DNA from: Azospirillum lipoferum 4B
GTDB taxonomy: Bacteria; Pseudomonadota; Alphaproteobacteria; Azospirillales; Azospirillaceae
Assembly (NCBI RefSeq): GCF_000283655.1
Contig: NC_016622.1
Span: 1,438,501 to 1,502,500, forward strand
Length of the DNA stretch: 64,000 bases
Direction: 5' to 3'
Shown here piece after piece: positions 26,883 through 35,688 of this stretch. Within the stretch, counting starts at the first letter, position 1. Each line of letters starts with the position of its first letter. Both the position numbers and the translations under genes were made by a program. A model generated the notes under the pieces. It did not search any database and was not told the DNA's origin. It was given only the letters and a program-made list of their open reading frames with translations.

Positions 26883-28238
26883 ATGACTGGACCTCTGCAA
26901 GGCGGAGCCATCGGCTCTGCGCTTTATCGTGCGCTGTGGCGCTGGCATTTCTTCGCCGGGCTGATCTGCGCCCCCATCGTCATCCTGCTGTCCGTCACCG
27001 GCGCCATCTATCTGTTCAAGGACGAGATCAACGACAGGCTGCATCGCGACCTGCGCATCGTCGCCCCCCAGACGACGGAGCGGCTGGCGCCGTCCGCCCT
27101 GGTCGCCCGGGCGCTGGAGGCCCATCCCGGCACGCTCAAGGGTTACGCCCCGCCCGCCGCGCCCGACCGTCCCGCCGAGGTGAAGATCGTCGGCGCCGAC
27201 GGCCTCAAGGACATCGTCTATGTCGATCCCTATGACGGCCGGGTGCTGGGCAGCCTGTGGGATGGCGGTTTCGCCGGATCGCCAACCATGTATGTCGTGC
27301 GCAAGCTGCACAGCCTGCAATATGTCGGCTGGTTCGCCGAACGCATCGTCGAAGGCGTCGCCGGCTGGATGGTGTTGATGACCGCCTCCGGCATTTATCT
27401 GTGGTGGCCGCGCGGTCAGAAGGGCGGTGTCGTGACCGTCCGCGGCCGGCCGGGGAAAAGGATGTTCTGGCGCGACCTCCACGCCGTCACCGGCATTTTC
27501 GTCAGCGTGTTCATCGTCTTCCTGGCGATGACCGGCCTGCCCTGGTCCGGATATTGGGGCAAGCAGTTCTACAGCGCCGCCTATGCGGTCGGCATGGGCA
27601 TGCCGGACGGTTACTGGGACAAGTATCCGGTCTCAACCGTGCCGCTGAAGGATACCGTCGACCGCGCCCCCTGGATCATCGAAAATCAGCCGACCCCGCT
27701 GTCGACGACGGCATCCGGCGTTCCCGCGAAGCTGGACGACGTGGTGCGGACGGTCGAAGAACTGGGAATGGCGCCGGGCTATGCCATCGTCATTCCGACC
27801 AAGCCGGACGGCGTTTTCACGGCATCGGTCTATCCCGACGACATCACGAAGGAGCGCGTCGTCCATCTCGACCAGTATACCGGCAAGCCGCTGTTCGACA
27901 TGCAGTTGAAGGACCTCGGCCTGTTCGGCCGTCTGGCCGAATGGGGAGTCAGCATTCACATGGGACAGGCCTTCGGACTGGCGAACCAGTTGGTCTTGCT
28001 CGCCTCGCTGGTGGCGATGGTGGGGCTGACGCTGTCGGGGCTGGTGATGTGGTGGAAGCGGCGACCGGCGGGCAGCCTGGGCGCACCGCGATTGCCGGCC
28101 GGCGCCACCCTGCCGAAGGGGTTGATCGTCATCGCAATCGCAGGCGGCCTCTTCTTCCCGATGGTGGGCATCTCGATGCTGGCCTTCGCCGCCATCGAGG
28201 CCGCCGTCTTCGGAACCCGGAGATTGCGGACGGCCTGA
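26883..28238 (+). CDS. PepSY-associated membrane protein
   Basis: A 451-residue inner-membrane protein of the PepSY_TM family, linked in other bacteria to siderophore or iron reductase functions near TonB receptors. Membrane segments are visible at about 23-46 (FFAGLICAPIVILLSVTGA), 155-173, 197-221 (ITGIFVSVFIVFLAMTGLPW), 362-386 and 415-440. A PepSY region lies in the first periplasmic loop (LKGYAPPAAPDRPAEVKIVG) and another between the third and fourth helices. ATG 26883 gives the standard N-terminus; the ribosome site is weak (GGAAAA). No TonB receptor or Fur-type site lies nearby, so the iron link is family knowledge only. Confidence 0.85.
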   Translation: MTGPLQGGAIGSALYRALWRWHFFAGLICAPIVILLSVTGAIYLFKDEINDRLHRDLRIVAPQTTERLAPSALVARALEAHPGTLKGYAPPAAPDRPAEVKIVGADGLKDIVYVDPYDGRVLGSLWDGGFAGSPTMYVVRKLHSLQYVGWFAERIVEGVAGWMVLMTASGIYLWWPRGQKGGVVTVRGRPGKRMFWRDLHAVTGIFVSVFIVFLAMTGLPWSGYWGKQFYSAAYAVGMGMPDGYWDKYPVSTVPLKDTVDRAPWIIENQPTPLSTTASGVPAKLDDVVRTVEELGMAPGYAIVIPTKPDGVFTASVYPDDITKERVVHLDQYTGKPLFDMQLKDLGLFGRLAEWGVSIHMGQAFGLANQLVLLASLVAMVGLTLSGLVMWWKRRPAGSLGAPRLPAGATLPKGLIVIAIAGGLFFPMVGISMLAFAAIEAAVFGTRRLRTA

Positions 28239-28250
28239 TCCGCCATCCCG

Positions 28251-29156
28251 TCAGGGCGAGGCCGGCGCCGGTCCGCCATCCAGCGCGGCTCTGACGAACG
28301 CCCGTTCGGCCAGGCTGCGGTGGCGGTCCCTGTGGCGCAGCAGATGGAAGGGCCGGGCCGGCAGGTCCAGCCCCTCCAGCGCCACGATCCGCCCCGCCGC
28401 CAGATCCTCCGCGACGATCAGGTCGGACAGCACGCTGGCACCGATCCCGGCGAGCAGTGCCGCGCGGATCACTCCGCCGCCGGGCAGGGTCATGGCGACA
28501 TCCAGCCCGCCGGGGTCCAGACCCACGCCGCACATTGCCGCCTCGAACAGCGCGCGGGTGCCGGAGCCGGGTTCGCGCAGAATCCAGCGGCCCGCAGCCA
28601 GTGCATCGCGATCTACCCTGCCCAGCCCGGCCCAGGGATGTCCCGCCCCGACCACCAGCCGAAGCCGGTCGCCCACGATCGCTTCGCTGACCAGTGCCGA
28701 ATCGGTCACCGCACCCTCGGCGATGCCCAGTTCGGCGCGGCCGTCGCGCACCGCCTCGGCGACCTGTTCGGTGTTGCCGATGGACAGGTCCACGCGGATG
28801 CCCGGATAAGCCGCGGCGAAGCGCAGCAGCCGCGGCGGCAGCCAGTGATTGCCGACCGTCTGGCTGGCCGCCAGCCGCAAGGAGCCACGCGACAGCCCCG
28901 ACAGCTCGGCCAGCATGGTCCCGGCCTCTTCCACCTTCGTCAGGATGGCACGGGCCTGACCGTGCAGCAGCTGGCCGGCGGCGGTCAGCTCCACCCGCCG
29001 GCCGATACGGTCGAACAGGCGCAGGCCATGCTCCGCCTCCAGTGCGGCGATGGCGGCGCTGACCGCCGGCTGCGACAGGTGAAGCACCTCCGCGGCGCGG
29101 GTGAAGTGCAGCATTTCCGCCACGGTGGCGAAGATGCGCAGCTGCTCCAGCGTCAC
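28251..29156 (-). CDS. LysR-family transcriptional regulator
   Basis: 301 residues, the usual LysR length. The N-terminal winged helix-turn-helix (LRIFATVAEMLHFTRAAEVL, then LSQPAVSAAIAALE) is followed by a linker helix and the periplasmic-binding-like co-inducer domain from about residue 90. GTG 29156 overlaps the moeA stop as GTGA, giving tight coupling. A shadow longer frame runs into moeA; the normal LysR N-terminus rules it out. Because it sits in one transcript with moeA, it may respond to molybdate, sulfur oxyanion or molybdopterin state, but no ligand can be read from sequence. It converges with the PepSY gene with a 12-base gap. Confidence 0.88.
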   Translation of the reverse strand: MTLEQLRIFATVAEMLHFTRAAEVLHLSQPAVSAAIAALEAEHGLRLFDRIGRRVELTAAGQLLHGQARAILTKVEEAGTMLAELSGLSRGSLRLAASQTVGNHWLPPRLLRFAAAYPGIRVDLSIGNTEQVAEAVRDGRAELGIAEGAVTDSALVSEAIVGDRLRLVVGAGHPWAGLGRVDRDALAAGRWILREPGSGTRALFEAAMCGVGLDPGGLDVAMTLPGGGVIRAALLAGIGASVLSDLIVAEDLAAGRIVALEGLDLPARPFHLLRHRDRHRSLAERAFVRAALDGGPAPASP

Positions 29157-30391
29157 GCGAACAGGCCGGTGAAGGGCAGGAAGTCCACCAGATCGCCCGG
29201 CCGCACCGCGGTGGCCTCGGCCGGCATGTCGACCAGCCCGTCGGCCTCCACCATCGAGGTCAGCACGCCGGAGCTGTTGCTGGGGAACTTCACGGCCATC
29301 GGGCGGCCGTCCTTGCCACGTTCCAGACGGGCACGGAGGAACTCGCGACGGCCGGGCTTCTTGGTGAAGCTGAAGTCGGCGACCACCAGGCTGCGCGGCG
29401 TGGCGATGCTGGACGCCCCCGACAGGCGCAGAACCAGCGGCCGGCCGACCAGCAGGAAGGTGACCATCGCCGACACCGGGTTGCCGGGCAGCCCCAGGAA
29501 GGGCGTGTCGCCGACCCGGCCCAGCGCCAGCGGCTTGCCCGGCTTGATCGCCAGCGTCCACAGGTCGATGGAGCCAAGTGCATTGACCGCCGCCTTGACA
29601 TGGTCCTCCTCGCCGACCGACACGCCGCCGCTGGTGACGATCAGGTCGGCGGTGCCGGCGGCGTCGGCCAGTGCCGCACGGGTGGCCTCCGGTCGGTCGG
29701 GCAGGATGCCGAGATCGCGCACCTCCACCCCCAGCGCGTCGAGCTGTGCCGCCAGCGTGTAGCGGTTGGCGTCATAGATGGCATGGTCGGGCTTCGGCGT
29801 CCCCGGCTCCCGCAGCTCGTCACCGGTGGAGAACAGCACCACCGTCAGCCGCTTGCGCACCGTCAGGCTGGAACGGCCGACCGCGGCGGCGAGACCGACC
29901 TCCTGTGCGCGCATCCGCTGGCCGGAGTGCAGCACGACGGCGCCGGCCGTCATGTCCTCCCCCGCCGAACGCACGTTGGAGCCCCGCTTCAGCGAGGCCG
30001 GGACCAGAACGGCGTCGCCGTCCGTCCGGCAATCCTCCTGCATCGCCACGGTATCGACGCCGGCCGGGACCGGCGCGCCAGTGAAGATGCGCACCGCCTG
30101 CCCCGGCCCGACGGTTCCCTCGAATTTGGAGCCGGCCGGCACGCGCCCGACGATGGCGAGGCGCCGGAATCCCTCCCCGGCGTCGGCGGCATAGGCCCAA
30201 CCGTCCATGGCGGACACATCGGCCGGCGGCACATTCACCGGGGCCACCACCTCTTCCGCCAGCACGCGGCCGAGCGCCTGGCGCAGCGGCACCTCCTCCG
30301 TCCCGGTCACGGCGCCGTACCCCTGCGCGACGCGTGCGACCGCCTCGTCCAGCGACAGGGGGGTGGGGCCGTGTGCGGAGCAATCGTCCAT
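29153..30391 (-). CDS. moeA: Molybdopterin molybdenumtransferase MoeA
   Basis: Inserts molybdate into adenylylated molybdopterin in the cytoplasm. From ATG 30391 (412 residues) the domains are in order: N-terminal domain with DVSAMDGWAYA, the MPT-binding domain with SGGVSVGEEDHVK, and LPGNPVSAMVTFLL, then the C-terminal barrel with REFLRARLERG. A TTG at 30427 would add 12 residues; ATG 30391 has GAGG and GAG upstream and is preferred. The gene is followed by a LysR regulator that overlaps the stop. No mobA or moaA gene is visible in the window. Confidence 0.93.
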   Translation of the reverse strand: MDDCSAHGPTPLSLDEAVARVAQGYGAVTGTEEVPLRQALGRVLAEEVVAPVNVPPADVSAMDGWAYAADAGEGFRRLAIVGRVPAGSKFEGTVGPGQAVRIFTGAPVPAGVDTVAMQEDCRTDGDAVLVPASLKRGSNVRSAGEDMTAGAVVLHSGQRMRAQEVGLAAAVGRSSLTVRKRLTVVLFSTGDELREPGTPKPDHAIYDANRYTLAAQLDALGVEVRDLGILPDRPEATRAALADAAGTADLIVTSGGVSVGEEDHVKAAVNALGSIDLWTLAIKPGKPLALGRVGDTPFLGLPGNPVSAMVTFLLVGRPLVLRLSGASSIATPRSLVVADFSFTKKPGRREFLRARLERGKDGRPMAVKFPSNSSGVLTSMVEADGLVDMPAEATAVRPGDLVDFLPFTGLFA

Positions 30392-30571
30392 GGTCTCGAT
30401 GTCCTCGATAAGGGTGTCCGCCGACAAGCTGGTTCGCGTCGGCTATCGCGCTCGCCCGAAGGAGAGGCCAATCTGCAAGATCGCTACCGTCAACTGCAGC
30501 GCGCGACCTTGATCGACGTCAAGACCCTGTTTCGGCATGCGTTGCGTGCGCGGTCCTCCTATCCCCGCCGG

Positions 30572-30904
30572 TCAGGCCGTTTCCGTCCGCAGCCAGTCCA
30601 GATAGGGGGGATTGCCGCGCCCGACCGCGAGTTCCACCACGCAAGGGGTGTCGTAGCCGTGCAGGTCGCGCACCCGTGCGGTCAGCCGGTCGAACAGCGA
30701 GGACCTTGTCTTGGCGATCAGCACCGCCTCCTCCGCCTGTTCGACGGCGCCGTTCCATCGATAGACGGAGGTCATGCCGTCCAGAATGTTGACGCAGCCG
30801 GCCAGACGCTCCTCCACCAGGGTGCGGCCGATGCGGAGCGCCTCGTCCCTGGACCCGGCGGTGATATAGGCGAAGACGAGAGGGTCGGTGCCGGTCTCTG
30901 GCAT
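30572..30904 (-). CDS. cutA: Divalent-cation tolerance protein CutA
   Basis: 110 residues, typical for CutA1, a small trimeric protein of debated role in metal tolerance and signalling. The family's conserved blocks are present: ITAGSRDEALRIGRTLVEER, LAGCVNIL, SVYRWNGAVEQAEEAVLIAK and HGYDTPCVVELAVGRGNPPY. The start ATG 30904 has a strong AGGAG 9 bases upstream (GGAGGAGCCCTTCC before ATG); an extended frame back to 30991 is not needed. It is a single gene, divergent from the hypothetical gene at 31031. Confidence 0.93.
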   Translation of the reverse strand: MPETGTDPLVFAYITAGSRDEALRIGRTLVEERLAGCVNILDGMTSVYRWNGAVEQAEEAVLIAKTRSSLFDRLTARVRDLHGYDTPCVVELAVGRGNPPYLDWLRTETA

Positions 30905-31030
30905 GGAAGGGCTCCTCCTTTTCGATGCATCCGGAATGCGCTTTCGCGTAGGATGCCCGCACTTTGCCACAGCCCCCGCCGGGGCCGGCAATCCCCTGTC
31001 CCTTCCCGCATCCGCAAGAGTCGCCCGTCC

Positions 31031-31348
31031 ATGGCCAAGCCCCGCCGTTCCCCGTCCCGCAGCGCCCCGTCAGATGTCCAAGGGGCCTGGCTGCGCCGCG
31101 GTCTGAACCAGCCGGGCGGCAAGCTGCCGCTGTTCGACGAGCGCGGGCAGCGCGTGAAGAAGGCGACGGTCGAAGCCTGCCTGAAGGCCGGCTGGGCGGA
31201 ACGCTGGTTCGACAACCCGCTGAAGCCGGACTGGCTGGTCTGCCGCCTGACCGAAGCCGGCCGCACCGCTCTGTCCGGGAATGTCCGCGACGACGAAACC
31301 TCCGCCGACGGGACGGAGGACGATGCACGCCAGGGCGCGCTGATTTGA
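31031..31348 (+). CDS. Conserved-looking hypothetical protein
   Basis: 105 residues starting at ATG 31031. The N-terminal 15 residues are basic and Ser/Pro-rich, then a compact domain: GLNQPGGKLPLFDERGQ, VKKATVEACLKAGWAERWF and NPLKPDWLVCRLTEAGRTAL. The last part reads like a winged helix or a small DNA-binding segment (helix, turn, 'LVCRLTEAGR' resembling the end of MarR-like wings). The tail is acidic. No family name; reported because the codon pattern and hydrophobic core are protein-like. It converges with the sensor kinase gene. Confidence 0.6.
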   Translation: MAKPRRSPSRSAPSDVQGAWLRRGLNQPGGKLPLFDERGQRVKKATVEACLKAGWAERWFDNPLKPDWLVCRLTEAGRTALSGNVRDDETSADGTEDDARQGALI

Positions 31349-31390
31349 GTCGATTTGTGGGGAGGCGGTACGGCCGCCCCTGCCCTGCCC

Positions 31391-32590
31391 TTACTGGGCG
31401 GCCTGGGCGACGCCGTTGATGCGCTTGATCCGAAGCTGCCGGTCGACCTCGGCCTGCAGCTGGCGCGGGGTCACCGGCTTGTGCAGCACGGACACGCCAT
31501 GGGCGGAGACGTCGGCCAGCGTATCGATGCCGGTCTCGCCGGTGAGGATCAGAGCGGGAATCTCCGCCCCATAGCGTTCGCGCACCCGGCGGATCACTTC
31601 GGTGCCGACTCGCCCCTCGCGCAGCCGGTAATCGGCGATGACGATGTCCGGCGCCCGGTCCAGTGCCTCCAGCCGGTCCATCGCCCGGTCGGGGCCGTCC
31701 GCCGCGACCACGCGGAATCCCCACTCGGTCAGCACCGTTTGCAGCCCCAGCAATACCACGGCGTCGTCATCGACCAACACGGCCAGCCGCGGCCGGTCGA
31801 TCACCGGCCGGCGATCCACCCCGCCCGCGCGGGTCGGGATGAGGCGGGCCGGCGCCAGCGGCACCAGCACCCGGAAGGCGGAGCCCTGTCCCTGCACCGA
31901 GCGCACCTGGACCGGATGGTCGAGCAGTTGCGACAGCCGCCGGACGATGGCAAGCCCCAGCCCAAGGCCGCGCAGCCGGTCGCGCTCCGGATTGCCGACC
32001 TGATGGAACTCCTCGAAGATGCGGTCGAGATGTTCGGGCGGAATGCCGATGCCGGTGTCCTGCACCTCGATCGCCAACCTCTCGCCATCCACCCGGCAGC
32101 GGATGCGGATGGCGCCAGCCTCGGTATAGCGCAGGGCGTTGTCGACCAGATTGCGCAGCAGCTGCATCAGCAGGCCGCGGTCGGTGCGCAGAACGGCGTC
32201 GCAGCCCTCCACCCGCCAGACCAGCGCCTTGGCGATGGCCTGCTCGGCATAGGCGGCGTCGAGCGCGTCGGTGATTTCGCTGGCGGCAAAGGTGTCCAGC
32301 ACCGGCGTCACGACGCCGGCCTCCAGCCGGGAAACCTCCAGCAGGCCGTCCAGCAACCCCTTCATGGTGTCCAGCCCCTGGTCGAGCCGGGACAGCAGGT
32401 CGCGCCCGTTGTGGTCGCCGACATGGCGGGCCAGGGCCGCGGACAGGAAGAACAGGGCTTGCAGGGGTTGGCGGAGATCGTGACTGGCGGCGGCGAGAAA
32501 CTTCGCCTTTGCGAGATTGGCGCGCTCGGCCTCCTCCCGGGCGGCGTCGCGCTCCGCTTCCAGTGACTGAAGGCGATGAATGAGACTCAT
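31391..32590 (-). CDS. Hybrid sensor histidine kinase/response regulator
   Basis: 399 residues from ATG 32590, with no membrane segment, so a cytoplasmic kinase. A short N-terminal coiled coil (LQSLEAERDAAREEAERA) leads to the HisKA box ASHDLRQPLQAL with phospho-acceptor His37. The ATPase domain has LLRNLVDNALRYTEAG (N box), DTGIGIPPEH (G1) and GLGLGLAIVRRL (G2). A receiver domain follows; the acceptor is Asp320 in IADYRLREG and the conserved Lys is in LHKPVT. No separate sensory domain is visible, so the input may come through the coiled coil from a partner. A perfect 8-base inverted repeat lies upstream at 32659-32682. Longer frame to 32704 is unlikely. Confidence 0.92.
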   Translation of the reverse strand: MSLIHRLQSLEAERDAAREEAERANLAKAKFLAAASHDLRQPLQALFFLSAALARHVGDHNGRDLLSRLDQGLDTMKGLLDGLLEVSRLEAGVVTPVLDTFAASEITDALDAAYAEQAIAKALVWRVEGCDAVLRTDRGLLMQLLRNLVDNALRYTEAGAIRIRCRVDGERLAIEVQDTGIGIPPEHLDRIFEEFHQVGNPERDRLRGLGLGLAIVRRLSQLLDHPVQVRSVQGQGSAFRVLVPLAPARLIPTRAGGVDRRPVIDRPRLAVLVDDDAVVLLGLQTVLTEWGFRVVAADGPDRAMDRLEALDRAPDIVIADYRLREGRVGTEVIRRVRERYGAEIPALILTGETGIDTLADVSAHGVSVLHKPVTPRQLQAEVDRQLRIKRINGVAQAAQ

Positions 32591-32658
32591 GCGACCACGG
32601 CTCTCACGGAGGATGGGGGTCCCGAAGGCGCCCCGTTTCCATTTTAAAACAGAACCGG

Positions 32659-32682
32659 GGTTAATGTTAAACTGCATTAACC
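32659..32682. promoter_or_regulatory. Inverted repeat upstream of the hybrid kinase
   Basis: GGTTAATG (32659-32666) and CATTAACC (32675-32682) form a perfect 8-base inverted repeat with an 8-base spacer in an AT-rich patch 69 bases before the kinase start. It contains TTAAC and TTAA half-sites six bases apart, close to but not matching the CtrA spacing of seven. Probably an operator for some dimeric regulator; the regulator is unknown. Confidence 0.4.
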
Positions 32683-32868
32683 ATAACTGTGCTGCAGCGC
32701 GCAACCCCTCCCAGGCATATGTGCCGCATGGGCAGGGTCGATGAAGAAAAGGTTAATGCCTGTGCATATGCGAAAGCCCCGGCAATCTTCCGAGGCTTTC
32801 CGCATTTGGGACTCAGATGGGCCACCGCCCGCCAGACGCTTTGGGCAATCCCTTCGATAGCCAGACTG

Positions 32869-33081
32869 TCAGAAGCCGCGGCGAACCGCATTGTGGATCT
32901 CGCCCCGAGTCAGACCAATGTCGGACAGTTCGGCGTCGGACATATGGTGCAGCTCGCTTTCCGCGCGGCGAAGTTCAATCCGTTCGCGGACCCAATGAAC
33001 GACCCGTTGAAAGACAGTGCTTCCCTTTGTTCCAGCGCCAAACAATTCGCCGGACGTTGACTGCATCGAAGAATAGGCCAT
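32869..33081 (-). CDS. DUF1127 (YjiS-like) small protein
   Basis: 70 residues. The C-terminal half carries the DUF1127 signature: an amphipathic helix (VVHWVRERIELRRAESEL), then HHMSDAELSDIGLTRGEIH, where the 'L-x-D-I-G-L-x-R-x-x-I' pattern is characteristic. ATG 33081 has GGAG seven bases upstream. Members of this family in alphaproteobacteria are small basic proteins linked to stress and RNA or phosphate metabolism; the molecular role here is unknown. It is preceded by 219 bases ending in the glpX terminator. Confidence 0.88.
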   Translation of the reverse strand: MAYSSMQSTSGELFGAGTKGSTVFQRVVHWVRERIELRRAESELHHMSDAELSDIGLTRGEIHNAVRRGF

Positions 33082-33235
33082 GATGAACTCCTGCGCTTGG
33101 CGCTCGATTACATGAGCCTATTTTGCCTTTTGCACCCGCGAAATCAATGGTGGGGCCTCTGCGGCGCGGCGGCGGCAGACCTGCGCGAATTCGATAGAAC
33201 CTTCGTAGGCAAATGGATCCAGATCAAAGCGGGAA

Positions 33236-33268
33236 CAAAAAAACGCGCGGAGGTTTCCCTCCGCGCGT
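33236..33268 (-). terminator. Rho-independent terminator of the glpX operon
   Basis: ACGCGCGGAGG (33243-33253) and CCTCCGCGCGT (33258-33268) form an 11-base perfect stem with a TTTC/GAAA loop. On the minus strand it is followed directly by seven T. It lies about 30 bases after the glpX stop, so it ends the aminotransferase-hom-glpX transcript. Confidence 0.92.
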
Positions 33269-33300
33269 CTTCGAAAACAAAGGCTTGGGCGCCAACCGGC

Positions 33301-34302
33301 TTACTTGACGGCCGGCTTGCGCGACAGGTTGTGGTGCGCCTCGATGTAACGGACCGTGCCCGACTTGGAACGCATGATGACCGAGTGGGTGTAGGCGCCG
33401 CCCGGAACGCGGCGGACCCCCTTCAGCATGGCGCCGTCGGTGACGCCGGTGGCGGCGAACATGACGTTGCCACGCGCCAGCTCGTGCAGGCTGTACTTCT
33501 TGTCCAGGTCGGTGACGCCCCACTTGGCGGCGCGGGCGCGCTCGTCGTCGTTGCGGAACAGCAGACGGCCCTGGAACTGGCCACCGATGCAGCGCAGCGC
33601 CGCAGCGGCCAGCACGCCTTCCGGCGCACCGCCGGAGCCGACATACATGTCGACGCCGGTGCCGGCCTGGCTGGTGGCGATGACGCCCGACACGTCGCCG
33701 TCGTTGATCAGCATGATGCGCGCGCCGGCTTCACGGACGCGGGCGATCAGCTCGGCATGGCGCGGACGGTTCAGGATGCAGACCAGCAGCTCCTCGACCT
33801 CGGTGCCCTTGGCCTTGGCCAGCGCCTTCAGGTTGTTGGCGGGCGTCTCGTCCAGGTCGACGACATTGTCCGGCAGGCCGGCGCCGACAGCGATCTTGTC
33901 CATGTAGACGTCGGGGGCGTTCAGGAAGCCGCCCTCTTCCGCCATGGCGATGACGGCCAGCGAGTTCGGGCCGCCGGTGGCGCAGATGGTGGTGCCTTCC
34001 AGCGGGTCGAGTGCGATGTCGACCTTCGGGCCGGAGCCGATGCCGGCACCGACCTTCTCGCCGATGTACAGCATCGGGGCTTCGTCGCGCTCACCCTCGC
34101 CGATGACGACGGTGCCGTCGATGTAGAGCGTGTTCAGAGCCTGGCGCATGGCGTCGACCGCGGCCTGGTCGGCCAGCTTCTCATCGCCGCGACCCATCAG
34201 CAGCGAGGCCGACAGGGCGGCGGCCTCGGTCACGCGGACGGCCTCCAGCGCGAGGTTGCGGTCCATGTGGGACAGGTCGACATGCGTAGACGGCGTAGAC
34301 AT
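33301..34302 (-). CDS. glpX: Class II fructose-1,6-bisphosphatase GlpX
   Basis: Hydrolyses fructose-1,6-bisphosphate in gluconeogenesis and the Calvin-type cycle. The 333-residue length is typical for class II. Metal and phosphate motifs are intact: GEGERDEAP (68-76) and DPLEGTT (99-105). The order aminotransferase, homoserine dehydrogenase, FBPase is recurrent in alphaproteobacteria. There is an 81-base gap after hom that holds a 15-base tandem duplication, and the strong terminator just downstream ends the operon. Start ATG 34302. Confidence 0.94.
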   Translation of the reverse strand: MSTPSTHVDLSHMDRNLALEAVRVTEAAALSASLLMGRGDEKLADQAAVDAMRQALNTLYIDGTVVIGEGERDEAPMLYIGEKVGAGIGSGPKVDIALDPLEGTTICATGGPNSLAVIAMAEEGGFLNAPDVYMDKIAVGAGLPDNVVDLDETPANNLKALAKAKGTEVEELLVCILNRPRHAELIARVREAGARIMLINDGDVSGVIATSQAGTGVDMYVGSGGAPEGVLAAAALRCIGGQFQGRLLFRNDDERARAAKWGVTDLDKKYSLHELARGNVMFAATGVTDGAMLKGVRRVPGGAYTHSVIMRSKSGTVRYIEAHHNLSRKPAVK

Positions 34303-34331
34303 CGTGTGCTCCCCCCGACTCTTCGGTCGTA

Positions 34332-34361
34332 TCAGGCTGTGTTTGGTCAGGCTGTGCTTGG
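34332..34361. repeat. 15-base tandem duplication
   Basis: TCAGGCTGTGTTTGG at 34332-34346 is followed at once by TCAGGCTGTGCTTGG at 34347-34361, differing at one base. It lies in the hom-glpX gap. Probably a slippage product; no function is evident. Confidence 0.75.
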
Positions 34362-34383
34362 TTGTTGTGGGAAACGGTCCCGA

Positions 34384-35688
34384 TCAGAACTGCTCGATCC
34401 GGATCATCCGCGGCGGCTCCAGCACGTTGTCGCTGGCCGCGATGGTCGCAAGCGCGCGCTGCATGGCCGCCTCGTCGGTATCATGGGTGGTGAGGACAAC
34501 CGGAACGCCTTCGCCCGGCGAGCGGCCGCGCTGCAGGAACTGCTCCATGGAGACGTTCTGGTCGCGCATCGCCGCTGCGATATCCGCTATCACACCGGGG
34601 CGGTCCACCACCATCAGGCGGACGTAGTACGACCCGCGGCGCGATTCCATCGGCGAGGGGGTTGCCGCGCCCAGCCGATCGGCCGGAACGCCGAAGGTGG
34701 GCGTAGACCGGCCGCGCGCGATGTCGATCAGGTCGGCGACCACCGCCGACGCGGTCGGGCCGGAGCCGGCGCCGCGGCCGACGAACAGCACCCGGTCGGC
34801 GAAATCGGCCTGGGCCACCACGGCGTTGAACACGCCGTCCACCGACGCGATGGGGGCGGTCTTCGGCACCATGCAGGGATGCACCCGCTGCTCGACACCC
34901 GCATCGGTGCGGCGTGCGATGCCCAGCAGCTTGATGCGGAAGCCCAGCTGGTCGGCATAGTCGAAATCGACCGCCGAGACCTGCCGGATGCCTTCGATGT
35001 AGACGGAGGGGAAGTCGACCGGCGTTCCGAAGGCGACCGAGGCGAGGATCGCCAGCTTGTGCGCGGCATCGACACCATCGATGTCGAAGCTGGGATCTGC
35101 CTCGGCATAGCCGAGGGCCTGGGCATCGGCCAGCACATCGGCGAAGTCGCGGCCGGTGGTCCGCATCTCCGTCAGGATGTAGTTGCAGGTGCCGTTCAGG
35201 ATGCCGTGGATTTCCGATACGGCATTGGCTGCCAGACCTTCGCGCAGCCCCTTGATGATCGGGATGCCGCCGGCCACCGCCGCCTCGAAGGCGACGGTCA
35301 GGCCGCGGGACTCGGCCTTCCGGGCGATCTCGGTGCCATGAACCGCCAGCAGGGCCTTGTTGGCGGTGACCACATGCTTGCCGGTCTCGATGGCGGTGGC
35401 GACGGTGTCGCGCGCCGGACCTTCGGAGCCGCCGATCAGTTCCACCACCAGATCGGCGCCGGACTGGGCCGCCATGGCGACGGGATCGTCGAACCATTGG
35501 ACCTTCGACAGATCGACGCCACGGTCCTTGCCCTTGGAGCGGGCGCTGACCGCGACCACCTCGATCCGGCGGCCGCAGCGCTGTTCGATCAGCGAGGCTT
35601 GGGCGTCCAGCAGCTTCAGGACGCCGGCGCCGACCGTACCGAGGCCGGCGACGGCGATTTTCAGGGGGGCTTGCTGGGCGTTCGACAT
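34384..35688 (-). CDS. hom: Homoserine dehydrogenase
   Basis: Reduces aspartate semialdehyde to homoserine, the branch to threonine and methionine. 434 residues: NAD(P)-binding GLGTVGAG near residues 15-22, the central catalytic domain with GILNGTCNYILTEM and FDIDGVDAAHKLAILAS, and a C-terminal ACT domain (YYVRLMVVDRPGVIADIAAAM region in two parts) that gives allosteric control, usually by threonine. Its ATG shares one base with the aminotransferase stop (TGATG), so the two are translationally coupled. Confidence 0.95.
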   Translation of the reverse strand: MSNAQQAPLKIAVAGLGTVGAGVLKLLDAQASLIEQRCGRRIEVVAVSARSKGKDRGVDLSKVQWFDDPVAMAAQSGADLVVELIGGSEGPARDTVATAIETGKHVVTANKALLAVHGTEIARKAESRGLTVAFEAAVAGGIPIIKGLREGLAANAVSEIHGILNGTCNYILTEMRTTGRDFADVLADAQALGYAEADPSFDIDGVDAAHKLAILASVAFGTPVDFPSVYIEGIRQVSAVDFDYADQLGFRIKLLGIARRTDAGVEQRVHPCMVPKTAPIASVDGVFNAVVAQADFADRVLFVGRGAGSGPTASAVVADLIDIARGRSTPTFGVPADRLGAATPSPMESRRGSYYVRLMVVDRPGVIADIAAAMRDQNVSMEQFLQRGRSPGEGVPVVLTTHDTDEAAMQRALATIAASDNVLEPPRMIRIEQF

